Shown here: positions 46,321 through 58,168 of the stretch, one piece after another
Numbering within the stretch: position 1 is the stretch's first letter
Layout of the letters: each line of letters starts with the position of its first letter
Source: Streptomyces flavochromogenes
Lineage (GTDB): Bacteria > Actinomycetota > Actinomycetes > Streptomycetales > Streptomycetaceae
DNA length: 64,000 bases
Assembly: GCF_000717595.1 (NCBI RefSeq)
Contig: NZ_JNZO01000017.1
Span: 104,192 to 168,191, forward strand
Reading direction: 5' to 3'
Made by a program: the position numbers and the translations under genes
The notes under the pieces: generated by a model
Database searches by the model: none
What the model saw: only the letters and a program-made list of their open reading frames with translations
Told to the model about the DNA's origin: nothing

Positions 46321-46524
46321 CGGTGTATCGCCTCTCCTCGGGTGTCACGGCTGTGCCGGTCCCGAGCCTGTCCGGGGCGACCCGTCCGGACAATGAGCGT
46401 CCGTCCAGGGGTCCTTAAGAACCGGCCAGGGAGTCCCGAAGATGTCAGGTCGGTGCGTCCGGGGCGGCACGGACGCCCGGCGGGCACCGGCCGGCGGCCG
46501 TTCCGGAGGGCCGGTCCGCCGCCC

Positions 46525-47508
46525 TCAGGCGGCCCGGTCCGCTCCCGCGCGGTACTCCCCCGGGGTTACCCCGAACCATTTGCGGAAGGCGAGGTGGAAG
46601 CCGACGGCGCTCTGGTAGCCGACGCGGGCGGGCACCGCCGACTGCGGAAGGGAGGTCTCGGTGAGGAGCCGGCCGGCCTCCTGCATCCGGCGGGCGGCGA
46701 GGTAGCGGGCCGGTGACTCGCCGACCAGGTCGCGGAAGGAGGCGGTGAAGGCGGAGCGGGACATGCCGACCTCCCGGGCGAGGGCGTCGATGGTCCAGGG
46801 GTCGGCGAACCGGGTCGCCATCATGACGACCGCCCTGCTGATACCGGGGTGCCGGAGCAGCGGCAGCGAGGTCGGGTTGCCCGCGAGTTCGCGGAGCAGC
46901 GGCCGGAGCGCGAGGACCAGGGCCATCTCGAAGGCGCGCAGGGTGATGAGCCGGTCGCCGGGGCCGACGGGCCGGTCGGGGGCGGCGAGCAGCCGCAGGG
47001 TGTCCCGGAGCAGCGGCTCGCGGTCGACCTGCGGTCCGTCGAGGACGAGTGCCCAGGGCAGCGAGGTGTAGAGGCCGGTCGCGGCGCTGGCGTCGTAGTG
47101 CAGTCCGGCGCAGAGCAGCCGGCTCTCGGGGCCGCTGCCTTCGATGACGATCTCGCCGGATGTGCCGGGTTGCCGCTCGGGCAGGACGGCCTTGAGCGGG
47201 AGGCCCTGGCGTTCGGGCCGGTCGGAGAGGCGGTGCGCGGTGCCGGTCGGGAAGACGACGAGGTCGCCGGCGTGCAGTTCGAACGGGGCCTCGGCCTCGG
47301 TGGTGATCCAGCAGTCGCCCTCGACGACGTAGTGGAGGACGGCGCAGCTGCGTTCGGCGTCGCCCTCGATGGCCCAGGGGGCGCGGACGTGCCAGCGGCT
47401 GTCGAAGACTCCGGTGAGCCGGAGGGGTTTGAGCAGTTCGCTCAGCAGGTCGTCCTGCTCTTCCTGCTCGGGCTGCTGTGCGTGACGGTCGGTTCCCACG
47501 ATTGCCAT
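46525..47508 (-). CDS. AraC-family regulator with cupin sensor domain
   Basis: A 327-aa protein: an N-terminal cupin-like domain (ELHAGDLVVFPTGTAHRLSD) typical of AraC_binding_1/cupin_6 proteins and a C-terminal double helix-turn-helix (WTIDALAREVGMSRSAFTASF, and GYQSAVGFHLAFRKWFGVTP). It is 204 bp upstream of the HpaB-like gene on the same strand and divergent from the NmrA-like gene, so it may control both. Effector unknown. Confidence 0.92.
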   Translation of the reverse strand: MAIVGTDRHAQQPEQEEQDDLLSELLKPLRLTGVFDSRWHVRAPWAIEGDAERSCAVLHYVVEGDCWITTEAEAPFELHAGDLVVFPTGTAHRLSDRPERQGLPLKAVLPERQPGTSGEIVIEGSGPESRLLCAGLHYDASAATGLYTSLPWALVLDGPQVDREPLLRDTLRLLAAPDRPVGPGDRLITLRAFEMALVLALRPLLRELAGNPTSLPLLRHPGISRAVVMMATRFADPWTIDALAREVGMSRSAFTASFRDLVGESPARYLAARRMQEAGRLLTETSLPQSAVPARVGYQSAVGFHLAFRKWFGVTPGEYRAGADRAA

Positions 47509-47626
47509 GGACGATCCTTCAACTTCCGCCCCGGTTTGTTAATTGAACGGCCGAAGCCGTGGCGGCGAGCCTGGAATGACGCCGACACGACAGCCGTGAA
47601 AGTCTATCGAAGGGCCTCAGACACAC

Positions 47627-48550
47627 ATGTCCAGTGAGAATCCGATGCGGGTGGCGGTCGTGGGCGCGACGGGGTTCCAGGGGGGCGCGGTGGCCCGCCT
47701 TCTCACCGAGCGGCGCCATCTGGTCCGCACCCTGACGCGGCGGCCGTCGGCGGACCGGCCGCCGCTGCCCGGGGCCTCCTTCGTCGCCGGCGATCTGGGT
47801 CGGCCGGGCGACGTGCGGCAGCTCTTCGAGGGGACGACGCACGCGTTCATGACGATGCCGCTGGTGTACGAGAGCGAGCGGGTGGAGGCGTACGCGCGGA
47901 ACGTCGCGGAGGCGGCCCTTGAGGCGGGCACGGAGCGGCTGGTCTTCAACGCCAACACCCGGATCCCGCTGGGTCCGACGGACGTGGCCGCCTTCGAGAC
48001 GCGTCGGCTGGCGGAGCGGGTGCTACGGGACAGCGGGGTGCCGCTGGTGGTGATCCGGCCGCCGGTGTACCTGGACAACCTGTTCTCGCCGTGGAACGGC
48101 CCGGCCCTGGTCGACGACGGCGTGCTCGCCTACCCGCTGCCGCCGTCCGCGCGGACGGCGTGGCTGTCGCACCGGGGCCTGGCGGAGGCGGCGCTCGCGG
48201 CGCTCACCCGGGAGGACCTGGAGGGCCGGACGTTCGACATCGGCGGTGAACGCTCCCTGACGGGGGGCGAGCTCGCGGCGGCGTTCGGCCGGGGGCTCGG
48301 CCGGGCGGTGCGGTACGAGGAGCTGGATCCGGCCGCTTTCGAACGGAGTCTCGCCGAGCTGCTCGGCCCGGAGACGGCGGCCGGGGTGGCCGGGATCTAC
48401 CACTTCATGGCGAGCGGCGCCGATCCGCTCCTGATGGCGGACGACGACGGCGTGTCGACGGAGGTCCTGGCCCTCGAACCGCCCCCGGTGGAGGAATGGG
48501 TGGCCCGCCAGCCCTGGCAGGTCTGGGCCTCCGACACGCCGCTGTCCTGA
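47627..48550 (+). CDS. NmrA/SDR-like NAD(P)-binding protein
   Basis: Encodes 307 aa starting MSSENPMRVAVVGATGFQGG with the GATGxxGG NAD(P) loop near residue 13. The atypical NmrA family either senses NAD(P) or reduces small substrates; the strict YxxxK pair is not obvious here. It diverges from the AraC gene with 118 bp in between and ends at a strong terminator. It may belong to the PrnB-type cluster as an enzyme or regulator, or be the AraC target. Confidence 0.85.
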   Translation: MSSENPMRVAVVGATGFQGGAVARLLTERRHLVRTLTRRPSADRPPLPGASFVAGDLGRPGDVRQLFEGTTHAFMTMPLVYESERVEAYARNVAEAALEAGTERLVFNANTRIPLGPTDVAAFETRRLAERVLRDSGVPLVVIRPPVYLDNLFSPWNGPALVDDGVLAYPLPPSARTAWLSHRGLAEAALAALTREDLEGRTFDIGGERSLTGGELAAAFGRGLGRAVRYEELDPAAFERSLAELLGPETAAGVAGIYHFMASGADPLLMADDDGVSTEVLALEPPPVEEWVARQPWQVWASDTPLS

Positions 48551-48576
48551 AGGCTCGGTCACGCCTCGCGTGAACA

Positions 48577-48611
48577 GGCCCCGCCCCACAAGGGCGGGGC
48601 CCTTTCTTTGT
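48577..48611 (+). terminator. Rho-independent terminator after NmrA-like gene
   Basis: GGCCCCGCCC and GGGCGGGGCC form a 10-bp stem with a 5-nt loop, followed by CTTTCTTTG. It isolates the inserted cluster from glgE. Confidence 0.9.
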
Positions 48612-48781
48612 CCGGGTCCTGTCCTTGCCGCTTCGGCTACGCCCTAGTAGTTAACAAAGCGCCTGGATTGCCCACCCGAAGACCGTGGAAGGCTCCTGCG
48701 GTACCCCTCGAACCTCTCTCCCCGTGACCCCTGTTCATCCCTGTGGACCCGCCATCCGAGTGAACGCGGACAGGAGCGGCC

Positions 48782-50868
48782 ATGCCCGCAACCCGTCGGC
48801 CGTCGACGGAGCTAGAAAGAGCGCACAACCACCACCCGCACCCCCGTAACCCGTCAGGTGATGCTGTGAATCCGCTCATGGGACGCATTCCCGTACTGGA
48901 CGTACGCCCGCTGGTCGACTGTGGCCGACGCCCCGCCAAAGCGGTGGCCGGAGAGTCCTTCGAGGTGACGGCGACCGTCTTCCGCGAGGGCCACGACGCG
49001 GTCGCCGCCAATGTCGTGCTGCACGGCCCCTCGGGCCGCCCCGGCCCCTGGACCCCGATGCGCGAACTGGCCCCGGGCACCGACCGCTGGGGGGCCGAGG
49101 TCACCCCGGACGCCGAGGGCCTGTGGACGTACACCGTCGAGGCGTGGAGCGACCCGTTGGCCACCTGGCGCCACACGGCGAAGATCAAGATCCCGGCCGG
49201 GATCGACTCCGAACTGGTCCTCGCCGCGGGCGCCGAGCTGCACGAGCGGGCCGCGAAGGGCGTCCCGAAGAAGGGCGGCGCCCGGGAGGCCGTGCTCGCC
49301 GCCGCGGACGCGCTGCGCGACGCGTCACGGCCGGCCGCGGTCAGGCTCGCGGCGGCCCTGAACCCCCGGGTCGTCGAGTCCCTCGACCGCCATCCGCTGC
49401 GCGAACTCCTGTCCTCCTCGCCCGCGTTGCCGCTCCAGGTGGAGCGGGAGCGCGCCCTCTTCGGCTCCTGGTACGAGTTCTTCCCGCGCTCGGAGGGCGT
49501 GCGGAAGGTCAAGGGCCGTACGGTTCCGGGGAACTTCCGTACCGCCGCCGAGCGGCTCCCGGCGGTGGCGGCGATGGGCTTCGACGTGGTCTACCTGCCG
49601 CCGGTGCACCCCATCGGCGAGACCCACCGCAAGGGCCCCAACAACTCCCTCTCCGCGGGGCCGAACGACGTCGGCGTGCCGTGGGCGATCGGTTCGCCGG
49701 AGGGCGGCCACGACGCGCTCCACCCGGACCTGGGCACCTTCGAGGACTTCGACGCCTTCGTGGCGCGGGCCCGGGAGCTGCGGCTGGAGATCGCCCTGGA
49801 CTTCGCGCTCCAGTGCTCCCCCGACCACCCGTGGGTGGAGAAGCACCCTGAGTGGTTCCACCACCGTCCGGACGGTTCGATCGCGTACGCCGAGAACCCG
49901 CCGAAGAAGTACCAGGACATCTACCCGATCGACTTCGACGGCGCCGCCGACAACATGGACGGGATCGTCGCGGAGACCGTGCGGATCCTCCGTCACTGGA
50001 TGGATCACGGTGTACGGATCTTCCGGGTCGACAACCCCCACACCAAGCCGGTGGTGTTCTGGGAGCGGGTGATCGGCCAGATCAACGCCGCCGACCCGGA
50101 CGTGATCTTCCTGGCGGAGGCCTTCACCCGGCCGGCCATGATGCGGACGCTCGGCGCGATCGGTTTCCAGCAGTCCTACACGTACTTCACCTGGCGGAAC
50201 ACCAAGGAGGAGCTCACGGAGTACCTGACGGAGCTGTCCGGCGAGACGGCGGCGCAGATGCGGCCGAACCTCTTCGTGAACACCCCGGACATCCTGCACG
50301 CCTACCTCCAGGAGGGCGGCCGGCCGGCGTTCGAGGCGCGTGCGGTGCTCGCGGCGACGCTGTCGCCCTCGTGGGGCATGTACGCCGGATACGAGCTGTG
50401 CGAGGGCACCCCGCTGCGGGACGGGAGCGAGGAGTACCTCGACTCTGAGAAGTACGAACTACGGCCGCGCGACTGGGAGTCGGCGGAGCGGGCCGGGGCG
50501 ACGATCACCCCGCTGATCACCACCCTGAACCGGATCAGGCGACGTCACCCGGCTCTGCGCCGACTTCGGAATCTCACGTTCCATGACACGGACAACCCGC
50601 AGGTGATCGCGTACAGCAAGCGTTCGGGTTCGAACACCGTTCTGGTGGTCGTCAACCTCGACCCGCACCACACCCAGGAGGCGACGCTCTCGTTGGACAT
50701 GCCGGAACTCGGCCTCGACTGGCACGAGACCGTGCCGGTGCGCGACGAGCTCACCGGCGAGACCTATCACTGGGGCAGGACCAGCTACGTGCGCCTAGAG
50801 CCGGGTGTCACACCCGCGCACGTCCTCGTCCTGCGACCGTCCCCGCAGACCGGAGGGTCACCCACATC

Positions 50869-50872
<4 letters not shown>
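48782..50872 (+). CDS. glgE: Alpha-1,4-glucan:maltose-1-phosphate maltosyltransferase GlgE
   Basis: A 696-aa GH13_3 protein. After an N-terminal beta-domain, [18 protein letters not shown] and the catalytic [10 protein letters not shown] (nucleophile Asp), FLAEAFTRP (acid/base Glu) are present, matching S. coelicolor GlgE. It extends alpha-glucan using maltose-1-phosphate supplied by maltokinase. A GTG at 48866 is an alternative start that would shorten it by 28 residues. It overlaps treS by 4 bp. Confidence 0.96.
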
Positions 50873-52581
<1,709 letters not shown>

Positions 52582-52827
52582 CCGCCGGTCAGTTCGGATT
52601 CGTCCTGGGTGGGACGGTTTCCTCCCGTCCCACTCTGGGCACTGTGACCCACACACGTTCCACAGCACGATTCAGGTCCATACGGGCCTTCTTGCCGGGC
52701 CCATACGGATCTTCCCCTTCCGACACGTCCCGCACATCCGGACAGCCCCAGCCGCCATCCGGGACACTCTGCGCATTTGAACGCACACGACAGCCAACTG
52801 CGCGCCCCGGGGAAAGGACGCGATGCC

Positions 52828-54177
52828 ATGCCGGAGACCGCATCCACCACCCGGGCCCCGGACGCCCTCCTTCCGTCCCTCGCCCCCCTGCTCCACGAAT
52901 GGCTGCCCCGGCAGCGCTGGTTCGCGGGCAAGGGCCGCCGGGTCACCGGATTCACGCTGGACGCGGCCACCGAGCTGCTGCCGCTGGACGGCACGGGCCC
53001 CGGCCTCCTCCATCTGCTCGTACGGGTCGAACAGCCGGGCCGCCCGGCCGGAACGCCCGCCGACTGCTACCAACTGCTCCTGGGCGTACGGACCCAGCTC
53101 CCGCCCCGCCTCGCCCCCGCCCTGATCGGACGGATCCGGCAGGGGCCGCTCGCAGGACGTGCCGTGTACGAAGGGCTGCGCGACCCGCGGCTCGCCGGCC
53201 TCCTCTACGAGCGACTGCGCACCCCGGGCCGGACCGGCCCCCTGCACTTCCACGCCACGACGGCACTCCCGCCCGCCCTGGCCCCCCGCATGCTGGACGC
53301 CGAGCAATCCAACTCGTCCCTGGTCTACGGAGATTCGTTCATCCTCAAGATCTTCCGCCGGGTCAGCCCGGGAGCCAACCCGGACCTGGAACTGCCGCTC
53401 GCCCTCGCGGGAGCGGGCTGCACCCGGGTCCCGGCGCCGGTCGCCTGGTTCGAGGGCGGGGCTGCGACCCTGGGCGTCCTCCAGCCGTACCTCCGGGACT
53501 CCCGCGACGGGTGGCGGCTCGCGCTCGACGCGCTCGCCGACGGGCGGGACTTCACCGCCGAGGCGCGGGCGCTCGGCCGGGCCACGGCCGAGGTCCACCT
53601 CGCCCTCGCGGAGGCGCTGCCCACCCGTCGGCTCGGCCGCGCCGAGACCGAGCAGCTGGCGGCCGCGATGGACCGCCGGCTGCACGCGGCGGCACAGGCC
53701 GTTCCGGCGCTGCTGCCGTTCGTCCCCGGCCTGCGCGCCGTCTTCGAGGCGGCGAGCGGCACGTCCGGCGACGGGTTCGTCCAGCGCATCCACGGCGACC
53801 TGCACCTCGGGCAGACGCTGCGGGGGTCCGACGGCGGCTGGGCCGTCATCGACTTCGAGGGCGAGCCGGCGAAGCCGCTCGACGAACGGCGCAGCCCGCA
53901 GCCCACGGTCCGCGACGTCGCCGGCATGCTCCGCTCCTTCGACTACGCGGCCCGCACGCACCGGCCGTGGAACGCGGACTGGGCGGCGCGGAGCCGGGCG
54001 GCCTTCTGCACGGGGTACGCGGAAGCCTCGGGCGCGGATCCTCGGACGGACCCGGCGCTGCTGCGCGCCTACGAGACGGACAAGGCGGTGTACGAGGTCG
54101 TGTACGAGGCCCGGCACCGGCCGGACTGGCTCCCGGTCCCCATGTCCGCCATCCAGCGCCTGTCGGCCCCCCAGTGA
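52828..54177 (+). CDS. mak: Maltokinase (Pep2)
   Basis: Encodes 449 aa from ATG 52828, with GGAAAGGA upstream; an upstream TTG at 52777 is less likely. The N-terminal cap has [12 protein letters not shown], typical of maltokinases, and the kinase fold has [11 protein letters not shown] (catalytic Asp) with VIDFEGEP (metal Asp). It phosphorylates maltose from TreS to maltose-1-phosphate, the donor for GlgE. In mycobacteria it is often fused to treS; here the genes are separate. Confidence 0.94.
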   Translation: MPETASTTRAPDALLPSLAPLLHEWLPRQRWFAGKGRRVTGFTLDAATELLPLDGTGPGLLHLLVRVEQPGRPAGTPADCYQLLLGVRTQLPPRLAPALIGRIRQGPLAGRAVYEGLRDPRLAGLLYERLRTPGRTGPLHFHATTALPPALAPRMLDAEQSNSSLVYGDSFILKIFRRVSPGANPDLELPLALAGAGCTRVPAPVAWFEGGAATLGVLQPYLRDSRDGWRLALDALADGRDFTAEARALGRATAEVHLALAEALPTRRLGRAETEQLAAAMDRRLHAAAQAVPALLPFVPGLRAVFEAASGTSGDGFVQRIHGDLHLGQTLRGSDGGWAVIDFEGEPAKPLDERRSPQPTVRDVAGMLRSFDYAARTHRPWNADWAARSRAAFCTGYAEASGADPRTDPALLRAYETDKAVYEVVYEARHRPDWLPVPMSAIQRLSAPQ

Positions 54178-54806
54178 CCCGGCGCCCGACACCACCCCGG
54201 GCCCCGCCGCCCCCCGGCCGGGGCCACCCCCAGGCCGGGGCCGCGGGCTCCGGCCCCCACACGGGGCTCCCGCTCCCACCACCCCCGTGGGACCCGCGCC
54301 ACCCCGCGGGGCCCGGGCCGTGGGGGCGCCGCCCCCGCACGGGCGTCGCCCGGCCTGCGAGCCGGTTCCCGGCGCCCTGCGGGCTGCGCCTGCTCCCACG
54401 CCCGGGGCACCCACGCCGCCCCGCCGCGCGGGCACCCACACCGCGCCCGCCACCGTGTGGGGCACCCACCACGTCCGCCACCCACCAGCGTGTGGGGGGC
54501 GGACGGGTGGGCACACGGGACGGCGCCCTCGGCGGCGCCTCCGCCCCTTGGGCCTGGACCCGCACCCACAGTGCGGCGCGCACCCGGGTGCCGGTCAGGG
54601 CGCGGAAGCCCGGGCCCGGCAACGGGCGCCGTTCCGTTGTGCCCACCCTCCGGTGGAGCGGAGGTCCGTCGCCGGGGTGGGGCGCGGTACCCGCGGTGGG
54701 GGCGCGCCCGTCCCACCCCCACGCACCGCCCGTTCGGCCGAGTGTCCCGTCCCCGTACCGCACCGTTGCGCAGTCATACCCCCCGTACCCCCCAGGAGGC
54801 ATCCCG
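54178..54806. other. 629-bp C-rich intergenic gap before glgB
   Basis: Between mak and glgB lies a long, strongly C-rich and low-complexity stretch with overlapping inverted repeats near 54205-54245 and a triple repeat listed below. No gene with Streptomyces codon pattern and start site was convincing. It probably carries mak termination and a glgB promoter. Its length is unusual for a locus otherwise tightly packed. Confidence 0.5.
54405..54469 (+). repeat. Three copies of GGGCACCCAC
   Basis: The 10-mer occurs at 54405, 54430 and 54460, in the otherwise noncoding gap before glgB. Function unknown; could be chance in C-rich sequence. Confidence 0.55.
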
Positions 54807-57089
54807 GTGACCGCCCGCCCCGCAGGCAAGTCGGCCCGCAGCAGCACCACAGTCAAGAAGGGCAAGACCGCCGCCAAGGCGCCCGCCGCCCCCCGCCAGG
54901 CCCCGCCGCTCGACCCGGTCGACCGGGCGCGCCTGCTCGCCGGGGAGCATCACGACCCGCACGGCGTGCTCGGCGCGCATCCGGTGCGCGGCGGCGTGGT
55001 GGTCCGGGTGCTGCGCCCGTGGGCGAAGGAGGTCACCGTCCTGACGAAGGGCAAGCGGATCCCGCTCCGGAGCGACGGCGACGGGATCTTCTCCGGGTTC
55101 CTGCCCCTGCTCCGCAAGGTCCCCGCGTACGAGCTCCGCGTCCGGTACGACGGCCCCGACGAGCTCGCCGTCCACGACCCGTACCGCTTCCTGCCCTCGC
55201 TCGGCGATCTCGATCTGCATCTGATCGGCGAGGGCCGGCACGAGGAGCTGTGGACGGCTCTCGGCTCCCACACCATGACCCACGACGGAGTCGCCGGCAC
55301 CCGTTTCGCGGTCTGGGCGCCGAACGCCCGCGGTGTCCGCGTCACCGGTGACTTCACGCACTGGGACGGCACGGGGCTGCCGATGCGCTCGCTGGGCTCG
55401 ACGGGCGTGTGGGAGCTGTTCGTGCCGGGTATCGGCGAGGGCGCGGTCTACAAGTACGACATCACGCGGCCCGACGGTACGCACACCGTCCGCGCGGACC
55501 CGATGGCCCGCCGTACCGAGTGCCCGCCGAACACCGCGTCGATCGTCACCGCCTCGCACTACACCTGGGACGACGCCGAGTGGATGGCACGGCGTGGGAC
55601 GCGCCCGCCCCACGAGGCGCCGATCTCGGTCTACGAGGTCCACCTGCCCTCCTGGCGGCCCGGGCTGACCTACCGCCAGCTGGCCGATCAGCTGCCCTCG
55701 TACGTCCGTGATCTCGGCTTCACGCACGTGGAGCTGATGCCGGTCACCGAGCACCCCTTCGGCGGTTCGTGGGGCTACCAGGTCACGGGCTTCTACGCGC
55801 CGACGGCCCGTATGGGCACCCCCGACGACTTCAGGTTCCTGGTGGACGCGCTGCACCGGGCGGGCATCGGGGTCCTGATGGACTGGGTGCCGGCGCACTT
55901 CCCGAAGGACGACTGGGCGCTGGCGGAGTTCGACGGGCGGCCGCTGTACGAGCACGAGGACCCGCGCCGGTCGCACCATCCCGACTGGGGCACCCTGGAG
56001 TTCGACTACGGCCGCAAGGAGGTGCGGAACTTCCTGGTGGCGAACGCCGTGTACTGGTGCCAGGAGTTCCACATCGACGGCCTGCGGGTGGACGCGGTGG
56101 CGTCGATGCTCTACCTGGACTACTCGCGCGAGCACGGCGAGTGGCTGCCGAACGAGCACGGCGGCCGGGAGAACCTGGACGCGGTGGCCTTCCTCCAGGA
56201 GATGAACGCGACGGTGTACCGGCGCTGCCCGGGGATCGTGACCTTCGCGGAGGAGTCCACGGCCTGGGACGGCGTGACGCGGGCGACGGACCAGGTGGGG
56301 CCGGGCGGCTTCGGCGGTCTGGGCTTCGGCATGAAGTGGAACATGGGCTGGATGCACGACTCGCTGGAGTACGTGCAGAAGGAGCCGGTGCACCGCAAGT
56401 ACCACCACCACGAGATGACGTTCTCGATGGTGTACGCGTACAGCGAGAACTACATCCTGCCGATCTCGCACGACGAGGTGGTGCACGGCAAGCGGGCGCT
56501 GGTGTCGAAGATGCCGGGCGACTGGTGGCAGCAGCGCGCCAATCACCGCGCCTATCTGGGCTTCATGTGGGCGCACCCGGGCAAGCAACTGCTCTACATG
56601 GGGCAGGAGTTCGCGCAGGGAGCCGAGTGGTCGGCGGATCACGGCCCCGACTGGTGGCTGCTCGACCCGGCGTACGGGGCGGAGCCGGACCACCGGGGCG
56701 TGCGGGATCTCGTCCGGGACCTGAACACGGTGTACCAGGCGACGCCTTCGCTGTGGGAGCGGGACACCGTGCCGGACGGCTTCCAGTGGGTGGTCGGGGA
56801 CGCGGCCGAGGACAACGTCTTCGCGTTCCTGCGCTTCGACGCGTTCGGCTCGCCGCTGCTCGCGGTCTCGAACTTCTCACCGGTCGTGCGGCACGACTAC
56901 CGGCTCGGGGTGCCGGACGCGGTGGTGGCCTGGTCGGAGGTCCTGAACACGGACGCCGGCCGGTACGGCGGCGGGGACGTGGTGGGGCGGGATCCGGTGA
57001 AGACGGAGTCGGTTCCGCACCACGGGCGTTCGGCCAGCATCCGGATGACGCTGCCACCGCTCGCGACGGTGTGGCTGCGCCCGGCCTGA
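54807..57089 (+). CDS. glgB: 1,4-alpha-glucan branching enzyme
   Basis: Encodes 760 aa from GTG 54807, with AGGAGG 9 nt upstream. A Lys/Ala-rich N-terminal tail (about 35 residues) precedes the CBM48 domains; then [36 protein letters not shown] (nucleophile Asp), TFAEESTAW (Glu) and [13 protein letters not shown] are typical of GlgB. It adds alpha-1,6 branches to the glucan made by GlgE. Although the region upstream remains open in frame, that is a GC-bias effect and the real start is at the good ribosome site. Confidence 0.95.
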   Translation: MTARPAGKSARSSTTVKKGKTAAKAPAAPRQAPPLDPVDRARLLAGEHHDPHGVLGAHPVRGGVVVRVLRPWAKEVTVLTKGKRIPLRSDGDGIFSGFLPLLRKVPAYELRVRYDGPDELAVHDPYRFLPSLGDLDLHLIGEGRHEELWTALGSHTMTHDGVAGTRFAVWAPNARGVRVTGDFTHWDGTGLPMRSLGSTGVWELFVPGIGEGAVYKYDITRPDGTHTVRADPMARRTECPPNTASIVTASHYTWDDAEWMARRGTRPPHEAPISVYEVHLPSWRPGLTYRQLADQLPSYVRDLGFTHVELMPVTEHPFGGSWGYQVTGFYAPTARMGTPDDFRFLVDALHRAGIGVLMDWVPAHFPKDDWALAEFDGRPLYEHEDPRRSHHPDWGTLEFDYGRKEVRNFLVANAVYWCQEFHIDGLRVDAVASMLYLDYSREHGEWLPNEHGGRENLDAVAFLQEMNATVYRRCPGIVTFAEESTAWDGVTRATDQVGPGGFGGLGFGMKWNMGWMHDSLEYVQKEPVHRKYHHHEMTFSMVYAYSENYILPISHDEVVHGKRALVSKMPGDWWQQRANHRAYLGFMWAHPGKQLLYMGQEFAQGAEWSADHGPDWWLLDPAYGAEPDHRGVRDLVRDLNTVYQATPSLWERDTVPDGFQWVVGDAAEDNVFAFLRFDAFGSPLLAVSNFSPVVRHDYRLGVPDAVVAWSEVLNTDAGRYGGGDVVGRDPVKTESVPHHGRSASIRMTLPPLATVWLRPA

Positions 57090-57238
57090 GCGTCACGGGG
57101 ATCGGCCGGCGGGAAAGGTCGCCACCTGTCCGATAATTGACGGCCATTCAGTTGATGGTTCATCCGTTCGGGCGTCCCGCCCGTTGTTCGGATATCTTCG
57201 CTCTCCAGATCAGGCCGACAGGTCCAGATGGGCGGGGA

Positions 57239-58168
57239 ATGATGCAGGACACCGTCGAGCGGCGTCTGTCGCCGCAGCTCTGCCACCGGGTGCGCAGCGA
57301 GGACACCTTTCCCGTCGAGTGGCGACCGCTCGACGGGAAGGACCGCTTCTCGGTCCGGGCCGCCTGGCCCACCGACCACCCGTTCTTCACCCCGGTCCGC
57401 CGGGGTACGGAGGGGTGCCACGATCCGCTCCTGGTCGTCGAGACGCTGCGGCAGGCCACGATGGCGCTCCTGCACTCGGTCCACGGACTTCCGCTGACCC
57501 GGCACATCCTGCTGAGCGAGATCTCCCTGACCTGCGATCCGGTGGGCCTCGCGGTCGCCGGCGACGAACCGGACATCGAGATCCTGTTCGCCGAACTCGT
57601 GCTGCGCGGAGATCAGTTGACCGAGATGCTGGTGGAGTGGACCGTCCGGCGTGACGCGCGCGTGGTGGCGACGGGCGGTGCCCACGCCCGGTTCGCCGGC
57701 GGCGCCGCCTACCGCAGACTGCGCGGCGGACACGTCGAGGCCGGGGTCGTCCACCCCGGCCCGTGGACCCGCCGGGCCCCGGCGCCGCTCACCGGGCGGG
57801 CGAGGCCCGAGGACGTCCTCCTCGCCCCGACCGGCCGGGAGGGGGTGTGGGAACTGGTCGTCGACACCGGTCACCCCACCCTCTTCCAACGGCCCAACGA
57901 TCACATACCGGGAATGCTCTTCCTGGAGGCCGCCCGGCAGGCCGTCTCCGCCGCCGTGTGGCCCCGCCCCTGCCTGCCGGTCGCGCTGCGGATCGCCTTC
58001 GACCGGTACGCCGAGTTCCACGGCGGCCCCTGCCTGCTCCGGGCGGAGCCCACGAGCACGGCAGGGACAGCGGGGGTGACAGGGGCGGCCGACGTACCGG
58101 GCACGTTCGAGGTCACCGGGTACCAGGACGGCGCACGGTTGTTCACCTGCGAGCTGCGGACCGGATGA
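57239..58168 (+). CDS. AfsA/ScbA-like gamma-butyrolactone biosynthesis protein
   Basis: About 309 aa from ATG 57239; a second ATG follows directly. It has two hotdog-like halves of the AfsA repeat: FSVRAAWPTDHPFFTP near residue 40 and HPTLFQRPNDHIPGMLFLEAARQA near residue 215. Family members condense a beta-ketoacyl group with dihydroxyacetone phosphate to begin autoregulator synthesis. No ArpA-like receptor or butenolide reductase is nearby, so it is an orphan. Its 3' end overlaps the convergent helD by 26 bp, so antisense overlap may matter. Confidence 0.9.
   Translation: MMQDTVERRLSPQLCHRVRSEDTFPVEWRPLDGKDRFSVRAAWPTDHPFFTPVRRGTEGCHDPLLVVETLRQATMALLHSVHGLPLTRHILLSEISLTCDPVGLAVAGDEPDIEILFAELVLRGDQLTEMLVEWTVRRDARVVATGGAHARFAGGAAYRRLRGGHVEAGVVHPGPWTRRAPAPLTGRARPEDVLLAPTGREGVWELVVDTGHPTLFQRPNDHIPGMLFLEAARQAVSAAVWPRPCLPVALRIAFDRYAEFHGGPCLLRAEPTSTAGTAGVTGAADVPGTFEVTGYQDGARLFTCELRTG

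Noticed and set aside
49325..50299. Minus-strand open frame in glgE
   Set aside because: Shadow of glgE with no recognisable domain or ribosome site.
57090..57238. ARE-type autoregulator receptor site upstream of the AfsA-like gene
   Set aside because: No convincing match to a partial palindromic ARE was found in the 149 bp before the start.
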